A DNA stretch of 64,000 nt from Winogradskyella ludwigii (GTDB lineage Bacteria; Bacteroidota; Bacteroidia; Flavobacteriales; Flavobacteriaceae). Position numbers and translations under genes: made by a program. Shown here one piece after another: positions 54,697 to 62,068 of the stretch. Location of the stretch: the NCBI RefSeq assembly GCF_013403985.1, contig NZ_JABFDF010000001.1, positions 372,001 to 436,000 on the forward strand, given 5' to 3'. The number at the start of each line of letters is the position of its first letter. The stretch's first letter is position 1. Under the pieces are notes generated by a model that saw nothing but the letters and a program-made list of their open reading frames with translations, did not search any database and was not told the origin of the DNA.

Positions 54697-56592
54697 TTAT
54701 TGCTTGACGAAGCGTTTGGTTGAAACGTTTCCGTTTTCGTCTTCTATTTTAATCAAAAATACTCCGTTTGATAAACCAGAAACATCAATTTGATTATTTC
54801 GAGTTTTTAGTACCTCTTTCCCTAACATAGAATAGACAGTTGCTTGCTTGATGTTTTGAGTCATTTCTATATTTAAAATTGAACTTGTTGGGTTTGGGTG
54901 TAATGAGATTGAATTTAGATGAAAATCATCTATGCTTAATGCTGCGCAGTCGTCACTATAACTTGCTGTTGCATCTTTCTGCCATCCTGATGTTGGCGTG
55001 AAGCCTGCATCTCTTTGAATACAGGTTAAATCTAGGTTGTTAAGTGCATTAAATTGAACTAAATTCGGATTGTATCCATTAGCTATATCTAGACTACTTA
55101 GTTGATTATTACTACAATCTAGTCCTTGTAAAGCCGTATTTGCTGAAACATCTAAACTTATGAGCTGATTATAACTACAGCCTAGTCCTTGTAAAGCTGT
55201 ATTTGCTGAAACATTTATATTACTTAGTTGATTATTACTACACTGCAACACTCCTAAGTCCGTATTTGCTAAAACGTCTAAACTGGTGAGTTGATTATAA
55301 CTACAATATAACTGTGTTAAAGCTGTATTCGTAGAAACATCCAAAGCACTTAGTTGATTGGCTTCACAATCTAAATATTCTAAGTCAGTGTTTGCAGAAA
55401 CATCTAAACTTGTAAACATATTACTACTAATCGAAAGTCTTGTTAAAGCCATATTTTGTGATACATTTAAACTGCTTAATTGATTAGTATAACATTCTAA
55501 ATTTATCAAAGCCGTATTTTGTGATACATCCAAACTTGTTAAATTATTATTATAACAGTATAATTGAGTTAAGTTCGTAAACGCCTCAATTCCTGTTAAA
55601 TCTGAAATAGATAGGTTGCCAACATTTATGGCTCCCGTAAAAGCACTTGCCTCACTACATTGTATTTCTGCATCACCATTGGTGTTTATAGCGGTGTTTC
55701 CAACTAAATAAGATTTAAAGTTGGCATCTGAGATATTTACAGTACAAGGTGCTAAATTAGTGTCTGTATATTTATAAATACCTGGTAGTGTTCCAACCAC
55801 AGCGATATAAATATCTTCACCATCAATATCTATACCTCTTGGATTATTGATCGATTGACCTATGTACGAAACTACTCCTGTACCCGATTTATGAATTTTA
55901 CGAATATATCCTGTACTTGCACTGCTAACAAAATACAGATAATCATTTACAAAATGAATTCCCCATGGTTTTGGCAAGCCACTTTTCACCAATTGAGCCA
56001 TTGGTGTCGCTGCTGCTAAGTCTATTTTATAGATAGCTCCATTACTGCTGCCTGTACCAGTATATGTAAAATACATAATTGCCCCTTCATTAGTAACATC
56101 TGCTATATATTGATGACTTACTGGCAATGAAGCAACAAATACACTCGAGTTAACACCTGTAGCTTTACGTAATTCGTTTAGCGAATTATTATTAGGATTT
56201 GTAGATGTAAAATATAATTCATTATTATAAATGTAAACTGTAGACACAGTTCCTGAGGTATTTAATGCTTCATAAGAGCTTGTTGGTATTGTACCTCCAA
56301 CATAAGCCGATCTAATACCATAACCTGGCACATAAATATTCTGGTTTAGACTCCAAAGATTATAGCCATTATAACTTATACCATTACTAGTGAACCCTGT
56401 AGACACAGTTTCGAAATTATTTGTCCCAACTTGATTTTTATTAGCTCTTAAAAGATTAGCATTACTCGTGGTATAGACATAATCATCTACTACTGTGACA
56501 CCTCTTGCGTCTCCGCTACCTGATGCAATTCTTGTTTGCGCATAACTTAATGTTGAAATTAACATCAATAATAAAAGTAATTTTGTTTTCAT
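54697..56592 (-). CDS. T9SS-secreted leucine-rich-repeat protein with beta-propeller-like N-terminus
   Basis: 631 aa. Signal peptide (about 1-18, SYAQ); residues about 20-280 show blades of a propeller/NHL-like fold (GSGDARGVTVVDDYVYTTS, PKPWGIHFVNDYLYFVS, NPRGIDIDGEDIYIAV); an N-terminal cap module starts at C283 with an EF-hand-like loop NTNGDAEIQCSE; eight 21-residue LRR units run from 341 to 508; a C-terminal cap (LTCIQRDAGFTP) follows; and the type A sorting domain (ISLHPNPTSS to KRFVKQ) occupies the last 81 residues. Surface adhesin or receptor is the likely role. Shares sorting domain, promoter and terminator sequence with the next two genes. Confidence 0.88.
   Translation of the reverse strand: MKTKLLLLLMLISTLSYAQTRIASGSGDARGVTVVDDYVYTTSNANLLRANKNQVGTNNFETVSTGFTSNGISYNGYNLWSLNQNIYVPGYGIRSAYVGGTIPTSSYEALNTSGTVSTVYIYNNELYFTSTNPNNNSLNELRKATGVNSSVFVASLPVSHQYIADVTNEGAIMYFTYTGTGSSNGAIYKIDLAAATPMAQLVKSGLPKPWGIHFVNDYLYFVSSASTGYIRKIHKSGTGVVSYIGQSINNPRGIDIDGEDIYIAVVGTLPGIYKYTDTNLAPCTVNISDANFKSYLVGNTAINTNGDAEIQCSEASAFTGAINVGNLSISDLTGIEAFTNLTQLYCYNNNLTSLDVSQNTALINLECYTNQLSSLNVSQNMALTRLSISSNMFTSLDVSANTDLEYLDCEANQLSALDVSTNTALTQLYCSYNQLTSLDVLANTDLGVLQCSNNQLSNINVSANTALQGLGCSYNQLISLDVSANTALQGLDCSNNQLSSLDIANGYNPNLVQFNALNNLDLTCIQRDAGFTPTSGWQKDATASYSDDCAALSIDDFHLNSISLHPNPTSSILNIEMTQNIKQATVYSMLGKEVLKTRNNQIDVSGLSNGVFLIKIEDENGNVSTKRFVKQ
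55069..55572 (-). repeat. Eight 63-bp tandem repeats encoding 21-residue LRRs
   Basis: Encodes residues 341-508 of the 631-aa protein. Each unit follows LxxLxCxxNxLxxLDVSxNTA. Copies are similar at DNA level, so slippage or recombination could vary their number between strains. Confidence 0.85.
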
Positions 56593-56620
56593 AGGTTAAG
56601 AATTTTAAAGTTTATAAAAT

Positions 56621-56684
56621 CAAATATCTTAAACCAGCCTACTAAAAATCCAACTTAACTTCTGAAACAACAATCTCAACTTCT
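56621..56684 (-). promoter_or_regulatory. LytTR-type operator and promoter of the 631-aa LRR gene
   Basis: AGAAGTT (56678-56684), AGAAGTT (56657-56663) with 21-bp period, 28 bp, then GATATTTG (56621-56628), 28 bp before the ATG. Both half-sites perfect. Confidence 0.55.
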
Positions 56685-56725
56685 AAAGCAAAAAAAATCT
56701 CGTAAGTGTAAGAGTTACGAGATTT
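56685..56725 (-). terminator. Terminator after the 702-aa LRR gene
   Basis: AAATCTCGTAA / TTACGAGATTT stem, 9-nt loop, T-run on the minus strand, 20 nt after the stop. Copy of the same terminator. Confidence 0.88.
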
Positions 56726-56745
56726 AAAATAACTACGATTAATCG

Positions 56746-58854
56746 TTATTGCTTAACAAAACGTTTGGTTGAAACGTTTCCGTTTTCATCTTCTATTTTA
56801 ATCAAAAATACTCCGTTTGATAAACGAGAAACATCAATCTGTTTATTTTGAGTTTTTAGCACTTCTTTACCTAACATAGAATAGACAGTTGCTTGTTTTA
56901 TGTTTTGAGTCATTTCAATATTTAACATTGAACTTGTTGGGTTTGGGTGTAATGAGATTGAGTTTAGATTAAAATCATTTACGCTTAGTGAGCAGTTAGT
57001 GCTAAAACTTGTTTGTGTGTCAATGTTTGTCCAGTTGTTTGTACTGTATGTTGCGTCATCTACTTGTATACAAATTAAATTTGAGTTTCCTGTTGCCTCA
57101 AAATAAGCATCAATAGTGTTAGCATTATTTCCATTGGCTACATTTAAACTCGTTAATACATTATTTGCGCAACCAAGAATTAATAAGTCCGGATTTTGTG
57201 ATACATCTAAACTACTTAAAGTATTATCTCCGCAGCTTAGTGTTATTAGAGCTACATTTTGAGAAACATCTATACTACTTATTGTATTATTAAAACAGTA
57301 AAGCCATTTTAAAGCTGTAAATGTTTCTATACCTGTTAAATCTGAGATAGAACTATTAGCACAATTTATAGACCCTGTAAAATTACTTGCTTCACTACAC
57401 TCAATCTCTGCATTACCGTTTGTGTTTATTGCTGTATCTGCTACAAGTATTGTTTTAAAGTTAGCATCTGGTATATTTACGATGCAAGGAGCTACATAAC
57501 AGTTATCACTATAATTTGCTACTCCGTCCTTTTGCCAAGCTGTTGGTGGAGGTGTAAAACCAGCATCGACTTGAATACAAGTTAAATTTGGGTTATTAAG
57601 CGTATTGAATTGAACAATATTAGCATTGTTTCCATTAGCGACATTTAAACTCGTTAAGGAATTATTAAGACATCTTAAAGCAATTAAAGAGGTGTTACTA
57701 GTGATATCTAAGCTAGTTAATGCATTATTATTACAAAATAATCCTGTAATATTTGTAAAAGCTTCTATACCTGTTAAATCTGATATAGATTGATTTTGAA
57801 CATCTAAAATACCTGTAAAAGCTAATGCTTCAGTATAACTAATTTCAGAATCTATATTTGTATTTATTGCTGTATTTGCTAGTAAAGCAGCTTTTAAATT
57901 AGCATCTGGTATGGTTACATAACAAAAATTACAATTTGTACTAAAACTAGCAACACCATTGTCTATATAAAAAAAGTTAACACTATTAATATATGCTACA
58001 TCATCTACTTGAATACAGGTTAAATCTGGGTTGTTTCTTGCTGTAAAGGATGTGATAGCTGTATTATTTCCATTTGCCACATTTAAAATTTCTAATGAAT
58101 TATTCTGACAATTTAATAACTCTAAAACTATATTATTAGCAAGGTCTAAAGATGTTAATGAATTATAACTACAATTTAATTGTGTAATATTCGTAAAAGC
58201 TTCTAATCCAACCAAATTTGAGATAGATTGGTTAGAAACATTAATTGCTCCTGTAAAAGCTGTTGCTTCTGCACAACTAATTTCTGTATCACTATCAGTG
58301 TTTATTGCTATATTACTTACTAAATAAGATTTAAAGTTCGTGTCTAGAATATTTACTGTACAAGGTTCTAGAATAGACACATCAAAATTTAAATCGAAAT
58401 TAGGCTGTTCAATTATTATCCCGTTATCACTTTGAAAAAAAGTACCACCTGAATAACCTCCAGCAAAATCAAATAAAATATCAACGTTGTTTATGGTAAT
58501 TTCAAAAGTATATTGGACATTATTAACCATATTTACAACACCTGTAATATCTACTCTAATAGGATCGTTAGCTTGACTTACCGTAATTGCAGGATGTGAT
58601 TGCGTGTATATTGGTGAACCGCTTACCTGATTGCCAGAAAATATCTTTAAGGTTCCAGCCGGAATTGTACCTGCAGATGCGGCTAAGAATTGAACATATT
58701 CTAAAGTCCCATCACATTGTGCTATATATCCCTGACCACAACTATAATTAGGACTAAGACTACTAGTTCCTTGACTAAAGCTTGTGGTACATAGTTGAGC
58801 TTGGATATTTAAAAAGCTACACACAGCTAGTAATAAAAGTAATTTTGTTTTCAT
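56746..58854 (-). CDS. T9SS-secreted modular leucine-rich-repeat protein (three modules)
   Basis: 702 aa. Signal peptide (1-19); a lectin/jelly-roll-like N-terminal domain (about 20-160); then three cap-LRR-cap modules starting at C165, C311 and C457 (146, 146 and about 165 residues). Each has the opening xxIxDxNxKxxL, an EF-hand-like loop (NTDSDTEISCAE, NTNIDSEISYTE, NTNGNAEIECSE), a few LRRs with LTSLDxxxN, and a C-terminal cap ending in Cys. The last 81 residues form the type A sorting domain, almost identical to that of the 631-aa protein. Surface protein, binding role inferred. Confidence 0.88.
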   Translation of the reverse strand: MKTKLLLLLAVCSFLNIQAQLCTTSFSQGTSSLSPNYSCGQGYIAQCDGTLEYVQFLAASAGTIPAGTLKIFSGNQVSGSPIYTQSHPAITVSQANDPIRVDITGVVNMVNNVQYTFEITINNVDILFDFAGGYSGGTFFQSDNGIIIEQPNFDLNFDVSILEPCTVNILDTNFKSYLVSNIAINTDSDTEISCAEATAFTGAINVSNQSISNLVGLEAFTNITQLNCSYNSLTSLDLANNIVLELLNCQNNSLEILNVANGNNTAITSFTARNNPDLTCIQVDDVAYINSVNFFYIDNGVASFSTNCNFCYVTIPDANLKAALLANTAINTNIDSEISYTEALAFTGILDVQNQSISDLTGIEAFTNITGLFCNNNALTSLDITSNTSLIALRCLNNSLTSLNVANGNNANIVQFNTLNNPNLTCIQVDAGFTPPPTAWQKDGVANYSDNCYVAPCIVNIPDANFKTILVADTAINTNGNAEIECSEASNFTGSINCANSSISDLTGIETFTALKWLYCFNNTISSIDVSQNVALITLSCGDNTLSSLDVSQNPDLLILGCANNVLTSLNVANGNNANTIDAYFEATGNSNLICIQVDDATYSTNNWTNIDTQTSFSTNCSLSVNDFNLNSISLHPNPTSSMLNIEMTQNIKQATVYSMLGKEVLKTQNKQIDVSRLSNGVFLIKIEDENGNVSTKRFVKQ
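56992..58362 (-). repeat. Three cap-LRR-cap coding modules
   Basis: Module starts at 58362, 57924 and 57486, exactly 438 bp apart for the first two steps; the third is about 57 bp longer. Indicates duplication of a whole domain rather than of single LRRs. Confidence 0.75.
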
Positions 58855-58882
58855 AATAGGTTCTCTTTTAAGATTTAGAACA

Positions 58883-58946
58883 CAAATATGAAGAATGAAG
58901 CTTCAAAAAAAGGCTGTTAATTTCTGAAACACCACTTTGAACTTCT
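58883..58946 (-). promoter_or_regulatory. LytTR-type operator and promoter of the 702-aa LRR gene
   Basis: AGAAGTT (58940-58946), AGAAATT (58919-58925) with 21-bp period, 28 bp, then CATATTTG (58883-58890), 28 bp before the ATG. Confidence 0.55.
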
Positions 58947-58986
58947 AAACAAAAAAAATCTCGTAAGCATTACACTTACGAGATTT
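58947..58986 (-). terminator. Terminator after the 664-aa LRR gene
   Basis: AAATCTCGTAAG / CTTACGAGATTT stem, 7-nt loop, T-run on the minus strand, 20 nt after the stop. Confidence 0.9.
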
Positions 58987-59006
58987 CTAAAAAACAAAAC
59001 CATGTG

Positions 59007-61001
59007 TTATTGCTTGATAAAGCGTTTAATTGAAACGTTTCCAGTTTTATCTTCAATATTGATAATGTACATGCCACTTTTTAAGTTTGATGTATTTATG
59101 GTTTTTGAATTTGTTTTTAAAACCTCTGCTCCCAAAATAGAATAGATCGTTGCTTGCTTTAGATCTTGAGTCATTTCAATATTTAACCCTGAAATAGATG
59201 GATTTGGATATAGGACTATTTTATCGACTTCAAATGACTGTACACTTAACGTAAAGCAATTTGTACTATAAGCTGAAGAACTCGCTATTTGCCACCCGTT
59301 AGTTACACTGGGCGTAAAACCTGAATCTATTTGCACACATGTTAATACTGAATTATTTACACACTGAAAACGACTAAAACTAGAGTTGTTTCCGTTTGCC
59401 ACATTAATCTCACTTAATTGTGTACTATTTCCTTTAAAATCGGTTAATTGTGTCATAGTACTAAGGTCTAATTGCCCAGTAAGTCCTGCATTGTTTTCAA
59501 GTAAAAGCTGTGTTAATTTAGTATTATTAGAAAGATCAACACTTGTAAGTGCATTACTAAAAGCCTGTAAAGCTACAATTTCCGTAAATGCTTCTATTCC
59601 TGTAAGGTCCTGAATACTCTGACCTCCAATACTAATTCCGCCTGAGTACAAACTAGCTTCACTACATTGTATTTCAGAATCACCATTAGTATTAATATTA
59701 CTATTACCTATTAAATATGCTTTAAAAGCAGCATCTGGAATGGTTATATTACACGAGCAAGTCTCGTCAAAACTAGTTTGCGAATCTATGTTTGTCCAAT
59801 TTGAATCACTGTAAGCTGCATCATCAACTTTTATACAATCGAGATTAGAATTAGACGTCGCGTTAAAAACAGTCGTTGAGAAATTTGTATTGTTTCCGTT
59901 GGCTACATTCAACTCAAAAAGATCATTATCATTACAAGCTATTTCTGTTAAAACAGAATTTGTTGAAACGTCTAAGTTTGTTATTTGATTTGAGCCACAT
60001 ATCAAACTATTTAAACCCGTAAGTGCACTCACATCTAAAGCTGAAAGTTGATTTGTGTTTACATCTAACTGTACTAAATTTATGTTATTACTAACATCAA
60101 GACTTGTGAGCATATTTGCGTTACAATACAAATCTACCAATTGTGTGTTTAATAAAAGATTTAAACTTCCAAGTTGGTTATTAGAACAATCTAAGACCAA
60201 TAAATCATCATTAGACGTTAAGTCTATATTAGTTAATTGGTTATTAGAACAGTCCAATTCTGTAAGATTAAAAAATCGATCAATTCCTGTTAAATCTTGA
60301 ATAGATAAGTTTGATACTAAAATAGCACCTGAATACACCGCTGCTTCATCACATTGAATTTCAGTATCTCCATTTGTATTTATAGCGGTATTATTTAGAA
60401 GATAATTTTTAAAATTGGCATCTGGAATCGTTACAAAACAAGTACCAAAGCAGTTATAGCCAAATACAGAACCGTTGCTTGTTTGCCAGTGAAAATCAGG
60501 TGAAAAACCAGGATCTAACTGTACACAAGTTAACGAAAAATTTAAGCTACCTTCAAAACGCGTTACATTAGCATTATTACCATTAGCCATATTAATAGAC
60601 TCTAATTGGGTACTGGTTGTTTTAACATCTGTAAGCATTGTTAATGCTCCAAGGTCTAGTTGTCCGGCTAAGTTATTGTTGTTTTCTAATAAAAGCTGCG
60701 TAAGTTTTGTGTTTTGAGATACATCTACACTAGTTAATGAGTTACCAAAAGCCTGTAAAACAACTATTTCTGTAAATTCTTCAATACCTACAAGACTTTG
60801 GATACTTTGATTTCCAACAGCAATTCCGCCTGTATAAGCGTTTGCTTCACTTACTTGTATTTCACTATCTCCATTAGTATTTATATTACTATTAGCAACT
60901 AATGCCGCCTTAAAATTTGCATCTGGGATATTTACATTTTGGCCAAAGCTATAGTAGCTTGTAGCAATTAAACAACAGATTAAAAGTAATTTTGTTTTCA
61001 T
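59007..61001 (-). CDS. T9SS-secreted modular leucine-rich-repeat protein (A-B-A modules)
   Basis: 664 aa. Signal peptide (1-21), then three modules directly: 23-187, 188-416 and 417-583. Modules 1 and 3 are close relatives (both contain GQLDL and few LRRs), while module 2 is different and carries the longest LRR run (LDCSNNQL, LDLxxN type). Each starts with an IPDANFK-type cap and an EF-hand-like loop NTNGDSEIQ or NTNGDTEIQ. Type A sorting domain in the last 81 residues (LYPNPSISGLNIEMTQDLKQATIYSILG), related to but diverged from the other two. Surface adhesin-like protein; nearest LRR gene to the two-component system. Confidence 0.88.
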   Translation of the reverse strand: MKTKLLLICCLIATSYYSFGQNVNIPDANFKAALVANSNINTNGDSEIQVSEANAYTGGIAVGNQSIQSLVGIEEFTEIVVLQAFGNSLTSVDVSQNTKLTQLLLENNNNLAGQLDLGALTMLTDVKTTSTQLESINMANGNNANVTRFEGSLNFSLTCVQLDPGFSPDFHWQTSNGSVFGYNCFGTCFVTIPDANFKNYLLNNTAINTNGDTEIQCDEAAVYSGAILVSNLSIQDLTGIDRFFNLTELDCSNNQLTNIDLTSNDDLLVLDCSNNQLGSLNLLLNTQLVDLYCNANMLTSLDVSNNINLVQLDVNTNQLSALDVSALTGLNSLICGSNQITNLDVSTNSVLTEIACNDNDLFELNVANGNNTNFSTTVFNATSNSNLDCIKVDDAAYSDSNWTNIDSQTSFDETCSCNITIPDAAFKAYLIGNSNINTNGDSEIQCSEASLYSGGISIGGQSIQDLTGIEAFTEIVALQAFSNALTSVDLSNNTKLTQLLLENNAGLTGQLDLSTMTQLTDFKGNSTQLSEINVANGNNSSFSRFQCVNNSVLTCVQIDSGFTPSVTNGWQIASSSAYSTNCFTLSVQSFEVDKIVLYPNPSISGLNIEMTQDLKQATIYSILGAEVLKTNSKTINTSNLKSGMYIINIEDKTGNVSIKRFIKQ
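59253..60935 (-). repeat. Three cap-LRR-cap coding modules in A-B-A order
   Basis: Module starts at about 60935, 60440 and 59753. The first and third encode similar sequences, the middle one a longer LRR domain. Confidence 0.7.
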
Positions 61002-61031
61002 AATAGGTTATATTTTTAAGATTTATGAAAA

Positions 61032-61095
61032 CAAAGATCTACGATGAAGCCTATATAAAATGGTATAAACTTCTGAAACACCACTTTCAACTTCT
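61032..61095 (-). promoter_or_regulatory. LytTR-type operator and promoter of the 664-aa LRR gene
   Basis: AGAAGTT (61089-61095), AGAAGTT (61068-61074) with 21-bp period, 28 bp, then GATCTTTG (61032-61039), 30 bp before the ATG. Both half-sites perfect. Confidence 0.55.
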
Positions 61096-61136
61096 AAACA
61101 AAAAAAAATCCCGTAAGCCCCTACACTTACGAGATT
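61096..61136 (-). terminator. Terminator downstream of the LytTR regulator gene
   Basis: Fourth copy of the AATCNCGTAAG / CTTACGAGATT stem, with one mismatch, and a long T-run on the minus strand. It is 178 nt from the regulator stop, farther than the other copies are from theirs. Confidence 0.8.
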
Positions 61137-61313
61137 ATTAGAAGATTTTTTCACCCTATAAAGCAACGAATAATTACAACTTTGCTTTTATCTTCTATTT
61201 TTGATTTAACTTTTTATTCTTTTATTCTAATCCAATTAATGGCAAATGCAAGCGCATTCTCTTCGGCTTTAAAACCATAATCACTATTATTCTATTTTGA
61301 ACTCTAAATGAAG
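61137..61313 (-). other. Intergenic spacer with a short coding-like remnant
   Basis: The space between the regulator stop and the first LRR gene (61002-61313, 312 nt) holds the promoter, the terminator and this spacer. On the minus strand 61214-61291 is an open stretch bounded by stops that reads NSDYGFKAEENALAFAIN and ends WIRIKE. It has protein-like composition but no start codon, so it may be the decayed 3' end of a lost gene. Nothing else is visible. Confidence 0.3.
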
Positions 61314-62066
61314 CTATCCTATATTTTGAACTATAGTTAAAAACTCTTCCTTTTTATCATTAGAAATAGATACGGTTTTATCATTTTCCATCACGATATA
61401 ACCTCCATCTTTTTTAATATATTCTTTGATATAAGATAGATTAATAAGATGTGAGCGATGCGGACGATAAAACGTTTTTATGTCATTAAGGATATCTACA
61501 AAGAATTTTAAAGGTTTACTTACTAAGATACTTCCATCTATAGTTGTTGAAACATTTGTATACATGCCGTCTGCTTCTAACATAATAATATCAGTAAAAT
61601 TCACAAACTTAATGCCATCTGCATTTGGCAATCCTATTTTTTTAAAGTTAGAATCTTGCAAACTTGTTTTTAATTCCGCTAGTCGTTTGTTGATTTGGGT
61701 ATTGCCTAAAAACGCAATCGCTTTATCTACTGCCTCCTTAACCTGACTAGGTCTTACAGGCTTTAACAAATAATCTATAGCAGACAATTGAAAAGCTTGT
61801 ATAGCATATTCGCTATACGCCGTAGTGAAAATGATTTCGAAATTATAAACTTCTTTTTCAATAAAATTTAAAATTTCTAAACCAGAATGCTCAGGCATTT
61901 CAATATCTAAAAACACTATACTTGGTGATTCTTTTTTTATAAGTTCTACACCTGAAATTAAGTCATCAGCTTCAAAAATTTGAGTAATCTTAGGGCAATT
62001 TTCTTCTACTAAAATATGTAAAACATGTCTTGCTTTTTTTTCGTCGTCTATAATTAATGCTTTCAT
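61314..62066 (-). CDS. LytR/AlgR-type response regulator (REC-LytTR)
   Basis: 250 aa. Receiver domain with acidic pocket IDDEKKA, phospho-acceptor D54 in VFLDIEMPEHSG, and the conserved late Lys in DYLLKPVRPSQ; then a LytTR DNA-binding domain (about 145-250) with IIMLEADGMYTNV, FYRPHRSHLINLSYIKEY and GGYIVMENDKTVSIS. LytTR domains bind pairs of short direct repeats one to two helical turns apart, as found upstream of the four neighbouring genes. Starts 2 nt after the kinase stop, so it is the cognate partner. Confidence 0.95.
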   Translation of the reverse strand: MKALIIDDEKKARHVLHILVEENCPKITQIFEADDLISGVELIKKESPSIVFLDIEMPEHSGLEILNFIEKEVYNFEIIFTTAYSEYAIQAFQLSAIDYLLKPVRPSQVKEAVDKAIAFLGNTQINKRLAELKTSLQDSNFKKIGLPNADGIKFVNFTDIIMLEADGMYTNVSTTIDGSILVSKPLKFFVDILNDIKTFYRPHRSHLINLSYIKEYIKKDGGYIVMENDKTVSISNDKKEEFLTIVQNIG

Positions 62067-62068
62067 TT

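Noticed and set aside
55069..55572. Regularly spaced repeats resembling a CRISPR array
   Set aside because: The 63-bp periodicity is in-frame LRR coding sequence; there are no unique spacers and no cas genes.
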